From positions 1 to 12,252 of the forward strand of contig JBKPDO010000260.1 of assembly GCA_046727955.1 (NCBI GenBank): 12,252 bases of DNA. Direction: 5' to 3'. This DNA comes from DASVXQ01 sp046727955 (GTDB taxonomy: Bacteria > Actinomycetota > CALGFH01). Under the pieces are notes generated by a model that saw nothing but the letters and a program-made list of their open reading frames with translations, had not been told where the DNA came from and made no database searches. Shown here in pieces: positions 5,211 through 11,857 of the stretch (its first letter is position 1; each line of letters starts with the position of its first letter). A program made the position numbers and the translations under genes.

Positions 5211-6445
5211 TAGCAGCTTGTCAGCTCTGAATTGCGTGGTAGAGGTGCTTGAGCTTGATCCGCGCATCCTCGGTCGTGAAGCGCCAGTCGACGCCACGAC
5301 CGGTAGCGTTGCGGGTAGCCTGCCAGGCCGCGACCTCCGTTCCAGCGTCGCCCGGTCAGCCAGGCGGCGGTCCAGGCACTGCTGCGACAGCACGCTCAAC
5401 TCGATCTCGGCCATGTTCAACCAGCTGCCGTGCTTGGGCGTGTAGTGCAGCTCCACCCGGTCGGCCAGCCGCCTGGCCTCGGCCGGCTCAAACGCCTCAT
5501 ACAACGACGCGGGCGTGTGGGTGTTGAGGTTGTCTTGCACCAGCACGACCCGCTCGGCGTCGGGGTAGTGAACCTCCAGCAGGTCCTTGATGCAGTGCGC
5601 CCAGTCGATGCGGGTGCGCCGGTCGCTGACCATGACGTCACGCCAGCCAGCAAGCGGCTCGCACACCAGGAACAGGTTGCACACCCCACCGCGCTCGTAC
5701 TCACAGTCCTGCCGGGCCGGCCGCCCAGGGGCGACCGGGCGGGGCGGGCTGACCTCGCCGAGCAACTGGCGGCTGGTCTCGTCCAGGCAGACCTGCGGGC
5801 GCAGGGGGTCATGGGGCCGGGTGTAGACCGCCAGCACGTCCTCCATGCGCCAACAGAACTCGGCATCCTGCTCCGGCGGGATGCACCAGCGCTGGGTCAG
5901 CCACGGCTTGAGGCGGTTTGCTGCAGGACCTGGCGGACCGTCTCGTACGACACCGACTCCACGATCTCCAGCTCCACCAGCCGATCGGCCAGCAGCCGCA
6001 ACGTCCAGCGCTTGTGGCCCTCGGGCGGGGTGCTGCACGCCAGCACGGCCAGGCGGGCCTCCTGCTCACCGTCGAGCTTGCGGCGGTACTCGCGTTGGGG
6101 TGTCTTGGCGTACAGCGCGGCGTCCAGCCCGGCGGTGGCGTAGTGCTGGCGCACCCGGGCAACGGTGGCGGGGTGGACCTCCAGCGCGTCGGCGATCACC
6201 TGGTCGGTCCAGCCGGGGCCAGCCTCGCCTTGGTCGGCTTTGAGCAGGATACGGGCATGGGTCAGCGCCCGGGCCGGACCCGCGCCTTGGCCGATCAGGG
6301 TGTGGAGCCGGGCGCGTTCGGGTTCGGACAGGACAACGGTGTAGCGCTTGCGCATGCTCGATTCCTCCAGCGGCGGCATCCCCTGACCGCAAGGAGCATG
6401 AGACCAAACCACACAATCCCGCAAACCACCACTGACGAGGTACTA
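5211..6445 (-). mobile_element. IS630-family insertion sequence, complete ends, about 1.2 kb
   Basis: The ends are imperfect inverted repeats: TAGCAGCTTGTCAG (5211-5224) and, on the minus strand, TAGTACCTCGTCAG (6445-6432), 11 of 14 matching. Each begins with TA, the target dinucleotide duplicated by the IS630/Tc1 group. The transposase on the minus strand fills the element, and its stop codon lies inside the right end. The transposase is frameshifted, so this copy is probably not autonomous. Confidence 0.88.
5221..6355 (-). pseudogene. IS630-family transposase, two frameshifts
   Basis: Start ATG 6355 follows GGAGG. The N-terminal part (MRKRYTVVLSEPERARLHTL, then a helix-turn-helix region with DALEVHPATVARVRQHY) stops at 5897. 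The catalytic part continues in the -1 frame from about 5918: RLKPWLTQRWCIPPEQ, VCLDETSRQL (first Asp), VLVQDNLNTHTPASLYEAF (second Asp), HYTPKHGSWLNMAEIELSVL (Glu). The DDE triad is present. A second break at about 5337-5339, one G missing, shifts the tail. Restoring it gives VAAWQATRNATGRGVDWRF and IKLKHLYHAIQS up to TGA 5223-5221, as in intact relatives. The first break, at a CAAAC, could be a programmed -1 slip; the second looks mutational. Confidence 0.88.
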
Positions 6446-6502
6446 GCAGTCGACTTCTCCGACATTGCCGAGCCTGACGACGAAGACGTCGAATGTGAGT
6501 AG

Positions 6503-6635
6503 CGCCGTGTAGTCGACCGGCCTCCGTCGAGGCGCTTGCCAGCGAACTCATGCTCGAGCACCAGGACGCCAGCGACGGCGGCGAGCCGCCCGACGTGCCC
6601 CGGGCCGCCGATAGCCTGGCTGCTGTTCGCCACCA
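6503..6635. other. Short unassigned stretch with possible remnant ORFs
   Basis: On the plus strand a frame from 6526 reads VEALASELMLEHQDASDGGE, then PPDVPRAADSLAA. It has good codon third positions, a plausible acidic composition and no start before ATG 6550. The minus strand also has a codon-biased frame here. I cannot decide between them and recognise neither. Confidence 0.25.
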
Positions 6636-7208
6636 TCACGTCTCGCCAGCCAGCTCTCGCCGTACCATGTCGCGGATCGCCTCGTCGGCCCGGAACATCT
6701 CCTGCTTGTAGGTTGGCAGGGCGCGGTGTTCCTGCATCGCCTGCTCGTCGAACTGCTGACTCGGATTCTTGGACTGCTCCAGCAGCCGAATCGTGGCATC
6801 CGCGTTGTCGATCTTAGCGGCGTGCTCACCCCACAGACGCAGCAGGCGGAGCACCTCCGGGCTGCCGTACGCCGTCACCAACGCCTCGATACGCCAACGC
6901 TCCTGAGAAGGCACTGGGTCCGGTGCTGGAACCGGTCCCCACATTGGCCGCACCGACTTCGCCCAATCCAAGTAGTGCGACAGGTAGGTCAGTAGCTCGA
7001 GGTATGTCTGCGTGAGGCGCTCCTGGCGGCGAGTCTCTCGAGCTGTCTCCTGCTCGTGACGCTGAGCCGCTCGAGCTAGGTCCTGCTCATGCTTGTACCT
7101 TCGCCGGTCGCGCATCGCACCAAGGAAGTTGGTCGCCAAGGCGCTTACCACGGCGCCCGCCGCAACGAGGCCGCCGCCCGTCCATAGGGTTATCGCGTCT
7201 TTGGACAT
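6636..7208 (-). CDS. Membrane-anchored coiled-coil protein, unknown
   Basis: This 190-residue protein starts at ATG 7208, with AGGA 9 nt upstream. Residues about 8-32 (LWTGGGLVAAGAVVSALA and onward) form a single N-terminal membrane segment. Then comes a strongly charged helix of about 50 residues rich in Arg, Glu, Gln and Lys (RDRRRYKHEQDLARAAQRHE, then ETRRQERLTQ), a likely coiled coil in the cytoplasm. The rest is mostly helical, with a PVPAPDPVP break near residue 95. This layout (TM plus coiled coil plus helical tail) is common among actinobacterial hypothetical proteins; no function is inferred. Its ribosome site overlaps the stop of the small ORF at 7220, suggesting coupled translation on one transcript. 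Confidence 0.75.
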   Translation of the reverse strand: MSKDAITLWTGGGLVAAGAVVSALATNFLGAMRDRRRYKHEQDLARAAQRHEQETARETRRQERLTQTYLELLTYLSHYLDWAKSVRPMWGPVPAPDPVPSQERWRIEALVTAYGSPEVLRLLRLWGEHAAKIDNADATIRLLEQSKNPSQQFDEQAMQEHRALPTYKQEMFRADEAIRDMVRRELAGET

Positions 7209-7219
7209 CGAGGGTGATC

Positions 7220-7378
7220 CTAGCTGGCTGACGCCAGGATCGAGCTGTGGCCCTCCGGCTCGAAGTACTCATCCTCCGGGCGCTTAGCCTGGATCCACCG
7301 AAACGTCTTTGCGCTCCGGCTGCCCTGGCAGGTCGGAAGCCTTTGGCGGTCGCCGGGCGCCGCATCCAGAAGGTGCAC
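7220..7378 (-). CDS. Small ORF or C-terminal fragment upstream of the coiled-coil gene
   Basis: The frame ends at TAG 7222-7220, 11 nt before ATG 7208. Its last 52 residues (from a possible GTG 7378) read MHLLDAAPGDRQRLPTCQGS, then KTFRWIQAKRPEDEYFEPEG. Composition is protein-like, with codons unlike a shadow frame. There is no ribosome site and no ATG; the frame is open further upstream into the oxidoreductase gene. It could be a coupled microprotein, or the end of a gene whose front was replaced. Positions 7283-7301 inside it match an IS1380 end. Confidence 0.4.
   Translation of the reverse strand: MHLLDAAPGDRQRLPTCQGSRSAKTFRWIQAKRPEDEYFEPEGHSSILASAS
7283..7301 (+). repeat. IS1380 end-like sequence outside the element
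   Basis: CTTAG (7283-7287) is followed by CCTGGATCCACCGA (7288-7301). The 14 bp are identical to the inward-reading right end of the IS1380 copy (reverse complement of 9988-10001), and CTTAG also abuts both ends of that copy. The match stops after 14 bp, so this is an end-like site and not a longer IS remnant. Confidence 0.7.
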
Positions 7379-7403
7379 GACCTCGGCAGCAGAAATGGCT
7401 CTC

Positions 7404-8357
7404 TTATGAGGGGCTCCGCTGGAGCATGAGGACACTCGCGCCCAAGGCGCGCCCGGCGACGGCGTCCTGGAGCGCCGTGGCCGCCTGCGCGAGCGGACGT
7501 GTTGCCGTGACGTGGAGCGAGAGCAGCCCTTGCGCGAGTGTCTCGACCAGTGCGGCAAGCCGTGCACCGTCGGCTCGGACGTAGACGTCCACGACCGCGA
7601 CCCCTCGTTCGGGCGCCGGCGGATCGCCGGTGATCGTTGCCAGGCGGCCGTCGCCCGCCACGGCTTGCAGCGCGGCCGCCGCGCCGCCGCGGGCCGCGTT
7701 CACGGCGGCCCCCACTCCACCTCCGCCCGGAGCTGCGTCCCGCACGCGGGCCGGCCACTTGGGATCGTGATAGTCGAGCACGACGCGCGCGCCGTAGCCG
7801 CGGACCCGCGCCGCACTCGAGGGGCCCGCCGTCGCGACGACGGTCGCTCCTCGCGCGACCGCGAGCTGCACGGCGAGTCCGCCGGTGACGCCGCCGGCGC
7901 CGTGCACCAGCACCCACTCCCCGGCCGGGACGGGTGCGGCCGCTGTGAGCGCCTGGTCCGCGGTGAGCGCAGGCACCGGGAGGGCGGCCGCTGCCTCCCA
8001 CGGGACGACGGCCGGCTTCCGCGCGACCAGCGCGGCCGGAGCGAGAAGCCACTGCGCCCACGCGCCCTGGTGGCGGAGCGGCACGGGGTGGGTGAGCACC
8101 TCGTCGCCCGGTGCGAGGCTCGTCACGTCCTCGCCGACCGCGGCGACGACACCCGCCGCCTCGACGCCGAGCGCCAGCGGTGGTCGGCGGCCAACGTCCC
8201 AGTCGCCGACCCGGACGATCTCGTCCCAGTTGCCGACCCCTGCCGCGTGCACCAAGATCACGACCTCGTCCGGCGCAGGAGACGCCGGCGCCGCGACCTG
8301 GAGCATGCGCACCTCGCCGCCGAATGCGTCGATGCCGGCGGCTTGCATCCCTCGCAT
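7404..8357 (-). CDS. MDR-family quinone oxidoreductase, NADP-dependent, zinc-independent
   Basis: From ATG 8357 (AGGTGG 5 nt upstream) this is 317 residues, typical for the family. The N-terminal GroES-like domain carries GGEVRMLQVAAPASPAPDEV, HAAGVGNWDEIVRVGDW and the LGVEAAGVVAAVGEDVTSLA segment. The Rossmann domain has VHGAGGVTGGLAVQLAVARG at about residues 151-170, the nucleotide-binding glycine motif of quinone reductases, followed by GATVVATAG. The Cys/His ligands of zinc alcohol dehydrogenases are absent. It likely transfers hydride from NADPH to a quinone or enone in the cytoplasm. GTG 8366 would add three residues. It is more CpG-rich than its neighbours, with no same-strand partner enzyme, consistent with transfer. 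It lies between an IS1380 end-like site and the IS1380 copy. Confidence 0.9.
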   Translation of the reverse strand: MRGMQAAGIDAFGGEVRMLQVAAPASPAPDEVVILVHAAGVGNWDEIVRVGDWDVGRRPPLALGVEAAGVVAAVGEDVTSLAPGDEVLTHPVPLRHQGAWAQWLLAPAALVARKPAVVPWEAAAALPVPALTADQALTAAAPVPAGEWVLVHGAGGVTGGLAVQLAVARGATVVATAGPSSAARVRGYGARVVLDYHDPKWPARVRDAAPGGGGVGAAVNAARGGAAAALQAVAGDGRLATITGDPPAPERGVAVVDVYVRADGARLAALVETLAQGLLSLHVTATRPLAQAATALQDAVAGRALGASVLMLQRSPS

Positions 8358-8376
8358 CGCCACCACCTGCGGGGAT

Positions 8377-10006
8377 CTTAGCCTCGATCCAGGGTTGCGG
8401 TCATCGAATGATGCTGGTCCCGATTATGAGAAAGGCCCTCTGACCTGGGAGAATGGCGCCTACCACAGCCGCCGTGTTCCCCATCAGGAGGGCACTTTCT
8501 CGGTGGGATCCTCCCACACCCTTGACCAGCTCGACATCCGCTTTGACGACACCCACGCCGTCGCCAACGCCGGTCTGCTACTGCCGGCTACCCTGGCCGA
8601 GCGGCTGGGCATCGAGCAGACCGCCGATGCGCTGATCGACCTGGGCGAGCGGGCTGGCGCGCACCGGCCAGGCCGCAAGCTGCTGACCCTGGTCCACACC
8701 ATGATCGCGGGTGGGGACTGCGTCGACGACGCCGACCTGCTGCGCTGTGGCGCCACCAGCCAGGTCCTGGGCCATCGGGTCATGGCGCCCTCCACGCTGG
8801 GCACCTTCCTGCGCTCGTTCACCTTCGGCCACACCCGCCAGCTCGACCGGGTCTGCGAGACCGCCCTTTCAAGGGCGTGGGCGGCTGGGGCGGGCCCCGG
8901 TGATGGGCCGATGACCATGGACCTGGACTCCACCGTGTGCGAGGTGCACGGCCACCACAAGCAGGGCGCCGCCTACGGCTACACCCACACCCTCGGCTAC
9001 CACCCGCTGCTGGCCAGCCGCGCCGACACCGGCGAGGTACTGCACGCCCGCCAGCGCACCGGGCGGGCCAACACCGCCCGCGGCACCGCAAGGTTCGTCG
9101 ACGAGCTCGCCGCCCGGGTCCGCCGCGCGGGGGCGACCGGAGAGCTGACCATGCGCATGGACTCGGGGTTCTGGTCGGCCAAGACGATCAAGACCTGCCG
9201 CCGCCACCAGATCCACTACCCCATCACCGTCCGCCAGACCAAACCGATCCGAGCGGCGATCGCCACCATCGACGAGCAGGCATGGGTCGAGATCGTCTAT
9301 CCCGAGGGCGGCGTCGCCCAGGTCGCCGAGACCCGCTACAAGGGCGACCGGCTGGTCGTGCGCCGCACCCGCCTGGTCGGTGAACAGGCGGAGCTGTTCC
9401 CCGACTGGCGCTACCACGCCTTCGTCACCGACCGGGTCGGCACCACCGTGTGGCTGGACGCCGATCACCGCCGCCACGCCGTCGTGGAGCTGTGCATCCG
9501 CGACCTCAAAGCCGGAGTGGGCCTGCGGCATCATCCCTCGGGCAAGTTCAGCGCCAACGCCGCCTGGCTGCTGGCGGCCACCCTGGCGCACAACCTGCTG
9601 CGCTGGATCGCCGCCATCGGGCTGGGCGCGCGCCAGGAGCTGGTGGTAGCCAAGACGCTGCGCCGCACCCTGCTGGCCCTGCCCGGCCGCATCACCCGCT
9701 CCGCCCGACGATGGACGCTGCACCTGCCCGCCGGCTGGCCCTGGGCGGCGTGGTTTGAGCTGGCGCTGGCCCGGCTGCGCTGCATCGCCTACGCCACCTG
9801 ACCCACCACTCCGGACCGCGCACCACCCAGGCCCAACCCGGGCCAGCGCCAGCCTGCCCGGGCACGCCCAGCCAGCAGCTCGCACCCTCCCGATCGCCGC
9901 AAACCGGCTGCCACGCCATCTCGATCATGCCTCGAGCACACCCACAACCCTCTTCAAACCAGCTCCAACCGGCCAGGAATTCGGGCGTCGGTGGATCCAG
10001 GCTTAG
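8377..10006 (+). mobile_element. IS1380-family insertion sequence with 5-bp target duplication
   Basis: The element spans 8382-10001 (1,620 bp). The left end reads CCTCGATCCA, and the right end, read inward on the minus strand, CCTGGATCCA, 9 of 10 identical. The CCTxGAT start is typical of IS1380 ends such as those of ISEcp1. CTTAG directly flanks both sides (8377-8381 and 10002-10006), a 5-bp duplication as known for ISEcp1. Joining the flanks across one CTTAG restores the palindrome GGATCTTAGATCC. The transposase is intact, so the copy may be active. About 200 bp without a gene separate its stop from the right end. Confidence 0.88.
8503..9801 (+). CDS. IS1380-family transposase
   Basis: From GTG 8503 (AGGAGGG 10 nt upstream) the protein has 432 residues, the expected size, with no break. 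It opens SHTLDQLDIRFDDTHAVANA and GLLLPATLAERLG, the standard N-terminus of actinobacterial IS1380 transposases. DDE-type catalytic positions are visible: MTMDLDST (Asp140/142), MRMDSGFWS (Asp220) and HAVVELCIRDLKAG (Glu329), followed by NLLRWIAAIGLG. It cuts and joins the element's ends. The reading frame is open far upstream, but that part is antisense to the oxidoreductase and not coding. The start lies 121 bp inside the left end. Confidence 0.93.
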   Translation: MGSSHTLDQLDIRFDDTHAVANAGLLLPATLAERLGIEQTADALIDLGERAGAHRPGRKLLTLVHTMIAGGDCVDDADLLRCGATSQVLGHRVMAPSTLGTFLRSFTFGHTRQLDRVCETALSRAWAAGAGPGDGPMTMDLDSTVCEVHGHHKQGAAYGYTHTLGYHPLLASRADTGEVLHARQRTGRANTARGTARFVDELAARVRRAGATGELTMRMDSGFWSAKTIKTCRRHQIHYPITVRQTKPIRAAIATIDEQAWVEIVYPEGGVAQVAETRYKGDRLVVRRTRLVGEQAELFPDWRYHAFVTDRVGTTVWLDADHRRHAVVELCIRDLKAGVGLRHHPSGKFSANAAWLLAATLAHNLLRWIAAIGLGARQELVVAKTLRRTLLALPGRITRSARRWTLHLPAGWPWAAWFELALARLRCIAYAT

Positions 10007-10119
10007 ATCCAGGCCGGCCTCGGCTTGGCGACGACGCGCGCAGGCCCGAGCTCACGGGCTATGCCCTCAAGGATGCGGCGGACGAACACGCACTTGGCAG
10101 AGGCTGGACGTCCGGACTG
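10003..10119 (-). pseudogene. C-terminal gene fragment beside the IS1380 right end
   Basis: This minus-strand frame reads AKCVFVRRILEGIARELGPA then RVVAKPRPAWI and stops with TAA 10005-10003, inside the CTTAG duplication. It is closed upstream by TGA 10122-10120. GC-ending codons from the Lys onward suggest it once was coding, but 38 residues are too few to name a family. The rest of 10007-10419 holds no convincing gene on either strand. Confidence 0.3.
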
Positions 10120-10163
10120 TCACAGGGTCTACGGCCAGGCGGATCTCCGCTGGCGCCGATCAC

Positions 10164-10247
10164 GCCCTCGATAACTCCGGTGGCGGCGCGCCCCGCGATG
10201 CTGGTCGCCAACGGCGATGGCCCGCGACAAAGGCAATTATCGAGGGC
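10164..10247. repeat. Perfect 11-bp inverted repeat, 62-bp spacer
   Basis: GCCCTCGATAA (10164-10174) and TTATCGAGGGC (10237-10247) are exact reverse complements. They lie in the non-coding stretch between the IS1380 copy and the pentapeptide gene. They could be ends of a tiny element or paired protein sites. Confidence 0.55.
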
Positions 10248-10419
10248 CTGTCACAGATGGCTCGACCGCTCTGTATACCCGGCTGACAGACCTGCACGAC
10301 CTTCGTTCGGCCGCGCTCGATCTCGCGGGCCGGTTGGCCGGCTCTCCCGCTGTGGTCCATGTCGCGGCCACACGCCAGCGGCTACAGTCCCCCCAACGCT
10401 GCCAAGCGAGGGGCCCGGG

Positions 10420-11646
10420 ATGGCGCGTAATCCTCGACCGGAGACGCTGGTCATCGTCCCGCGTACCCGACTGGAGATCCTCGGCCGCGTCCTGCGTCGC
10501 GCCCTGCGTACCGACCGCTGGGCTGGCCGTTCTCCTAGCTCTGCTCGGCGCCCTGCTTGGCGCCCTGCGCCTCGGCTGGCACCGACCGGCGCACGCCGCC
10601 AGCCTGGCCGGGCAGGCGCTCGCTCACACTGCCCGGCTCGCGCTCGGCGCCGGCTGGCCACTGCTGGTCGCCGCCGCCGGCCTGGCCCTTGGCGTGTTCC
10701 TCAGCGACCGCCGCGGCCGGGCCGCACTGGGTCGGCTCTGGGCCGCGCCGGCGATCACGGTGGCCCGCTGGCTGCTTACCGCCGCCGGCCTGGTCGCCGT
10801 GCTGGTGGTGGTCATCGCCGTGCTCCCGCCGCGCTTTACCGCCGCCCGCCACTTCGACAAGGCCGCTGACGAGCTCAAAGCCCAAAACGACGTCCGCACC
10901 ACGCTGCTGCAGGCCCTGGCCGGCGGGGTGCTCCTGCTCGGCGCCTACTTCACCTACCGGCAGCTTCGCGTCACCCGCGAAGGCCAGATCACCGACCGCT
11001 ACACCAAGGCCGTCGACCAGCTCGGCCGCGAGCACCTCGACGTCCGCCTGGGCGGCATCTACGCGCTGGAGCGCATCGCCCGCGACTCCCCCGATGATCG
11101 GGCCACCATCGAGGAGGTCCTAACCGCCTACGTGCGCGGCCATGCGTCCTGGCCACCCCTGCCATCCACCCCTGCGGAACCAACCGATCCCCAGCCAACC
11201 GCCGCTGCCGCGCCACAACCGCTGGCAACAGCGTCGCCAGCAGCAGGCATGGACACGGCCGGTCGATCGAATGAGAAGGCGGCGGAGCCACAACGCCCCC
11301 GGCCGACGCGCAGGCGGTGGTGACCGTGCTTGGCCGCCGCCAATTTCCCCCCGGCGGCCTCCGGCCGCTCAACCTCACTCGGGTCGACCTCCAGGGCGCG
11401 GAACTCGACGGCGCCAACCTCCAGGGCGCGGAGCTCTTCGACGCCAACCTCGGGGGCGCGGTGCTCAGCGGCGCCAACCTCCAGGAGGCGCAGGTCCAGC
11501 GCGCCAACCTCCAGGGCGCGGAACTCGACGGCGCCAACCTCCAGGGCGCGTGGGCGGACGAGGCCACCCGCTGGCCGGCCGACTGGACACCCGAAACGGC
11601 GAAGGACCGTGGCATCCGATACGTCCCACGGTCACGCTCGGACTAA
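10420..11646 (+). pseudogene. Membrane pentapeptide-repeat protein, split by two frameshifts
   Basis: Three frames together make one recognisable protein. Frame 1 starts at ATG 10420 (GAGGGG 6 nt upstream): MARNPRPETLVIVPRTRLEI ... RTDRW. At about 10520-10522 one extra G moves coding to the next frame: LAVLLALLGALLGALRLGW (TM1), WPLLVAAAGLALGVFL (TM2), WLLTAAGLVAVLVVVIAVL (TM3), LLQALAGGVLLLGAYFTYRQ (TM4). The conserved cytoplasmic block ITDRYTKAVDQLGREHLDVR / LGGIYALERIARDSPDDRAT and a Pro/Ala-rich linker follow, ending at TGA 11321-11323. The last frame (GTG 11317 or 11320 to TAA 11644-11646) gives AVVTVLGRRQFPPGG and pentapeptide repeats (A-N-L-Q-G type), ending RYVPRSRSD. In relatives these parts are one chain. 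GTG 11320 overlaps the TGA as GTGA, so the tail could still be translated by coupling. Function of the family is unknown. Confidence 0.8.
11387..11550 (+). repeat. 44-bp direct repeats coding pentapeptides
   Basis: The 44 bp at 11387-11430 recur exactly at 11507-11550, 120 bp (40 codons, eight pentapeptides) apart. Shorter CCAACCTCCAGGGCGCG-like units lie between them. This is expected of a pentapeptide helix growing by unit duplication. Confidence 0.85.
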
Positions 11647-11714
11647 CCCCGTCAAGTCCGCCCAAGCGCGGCCGGTGACCCGTGATTTTGCGGGTATCGA
11701 AAGTGGGTTAGTCC
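11640..11714. repeat. Perfect 10-bp inverted repeat around the pentapeptide gene end
   Basis: GGACTAACCC (11640-11649) contains the stop TAA of the pentapeptide frame and is the exact reverse complement of GGGTTAGTCC (11705-11714). A smaller hairpin, ACCCG / CGGGT (11678-11682 / 11691-11695), lies between. A further imperfect stem, TCCAGCGGACC with GGTCGCTGGA (11721-11754), follows. A terminator role or an element boundary is possible; there is no T-run. Confidence 0.55.
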
Positions 11715-11857
11715 CGCCCATCCAGCGGACCTCGCGGCGACCCCGGTCGCTGGACGACACCACCGCGACCGGCGACCATACGTCCGAGCCGGCCACCCCG
11801 CGATGCCACGGTGCCGTGCCGGCGACCAGGCAACAGCGGCAGGAGGCAGGACACGCG

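Larger units (their letters stand above)
5171..6502 (+). pseudogene. Short acidic-tailed ORF interrupted by the IS630 element
   Basis: Removing the IS with one TA copy joins 5171-5212 to 6446-6502 in frame. It gives a 32-codon ORF, GTG start to TAG 6500-6502: NRLHVLLDHALDLAVDFSDI followed by AEPDDEDVECE. The frame crosses the insertion point as codon CTA, whose TA is the duplicated target. The first 19 codons after the junction have no chance-like Arg/Ser bias. The GTG has no ribosome site and sits in the hairpin, so the real start may be further upstream (frame open from 5117, overlapping the WD40 gene). Whether this was a gene is uncertain. Confidence 0.3.

Noticed and set aside
7885..8502. 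Upstream extension of the IS1380 transposase frame
   Set aside because: It is antisense to the oxidoreductase, has Thr/Ser/Pro-rich chance composition, crosses the IS left end, and the GTG 8503 has a good ribosome site.
9802..10001. A gene in the right-hand 200 bp of the IS1380 element
   Set aside because: No frame has a start, ribosome site or protein-like composition; it is the element's non-coding end.
11387..11550. CRISPR-like regular repeats
   Set aside because: The repeats are in frame and encode pentapeptides; there are no unique spacers of constant length.
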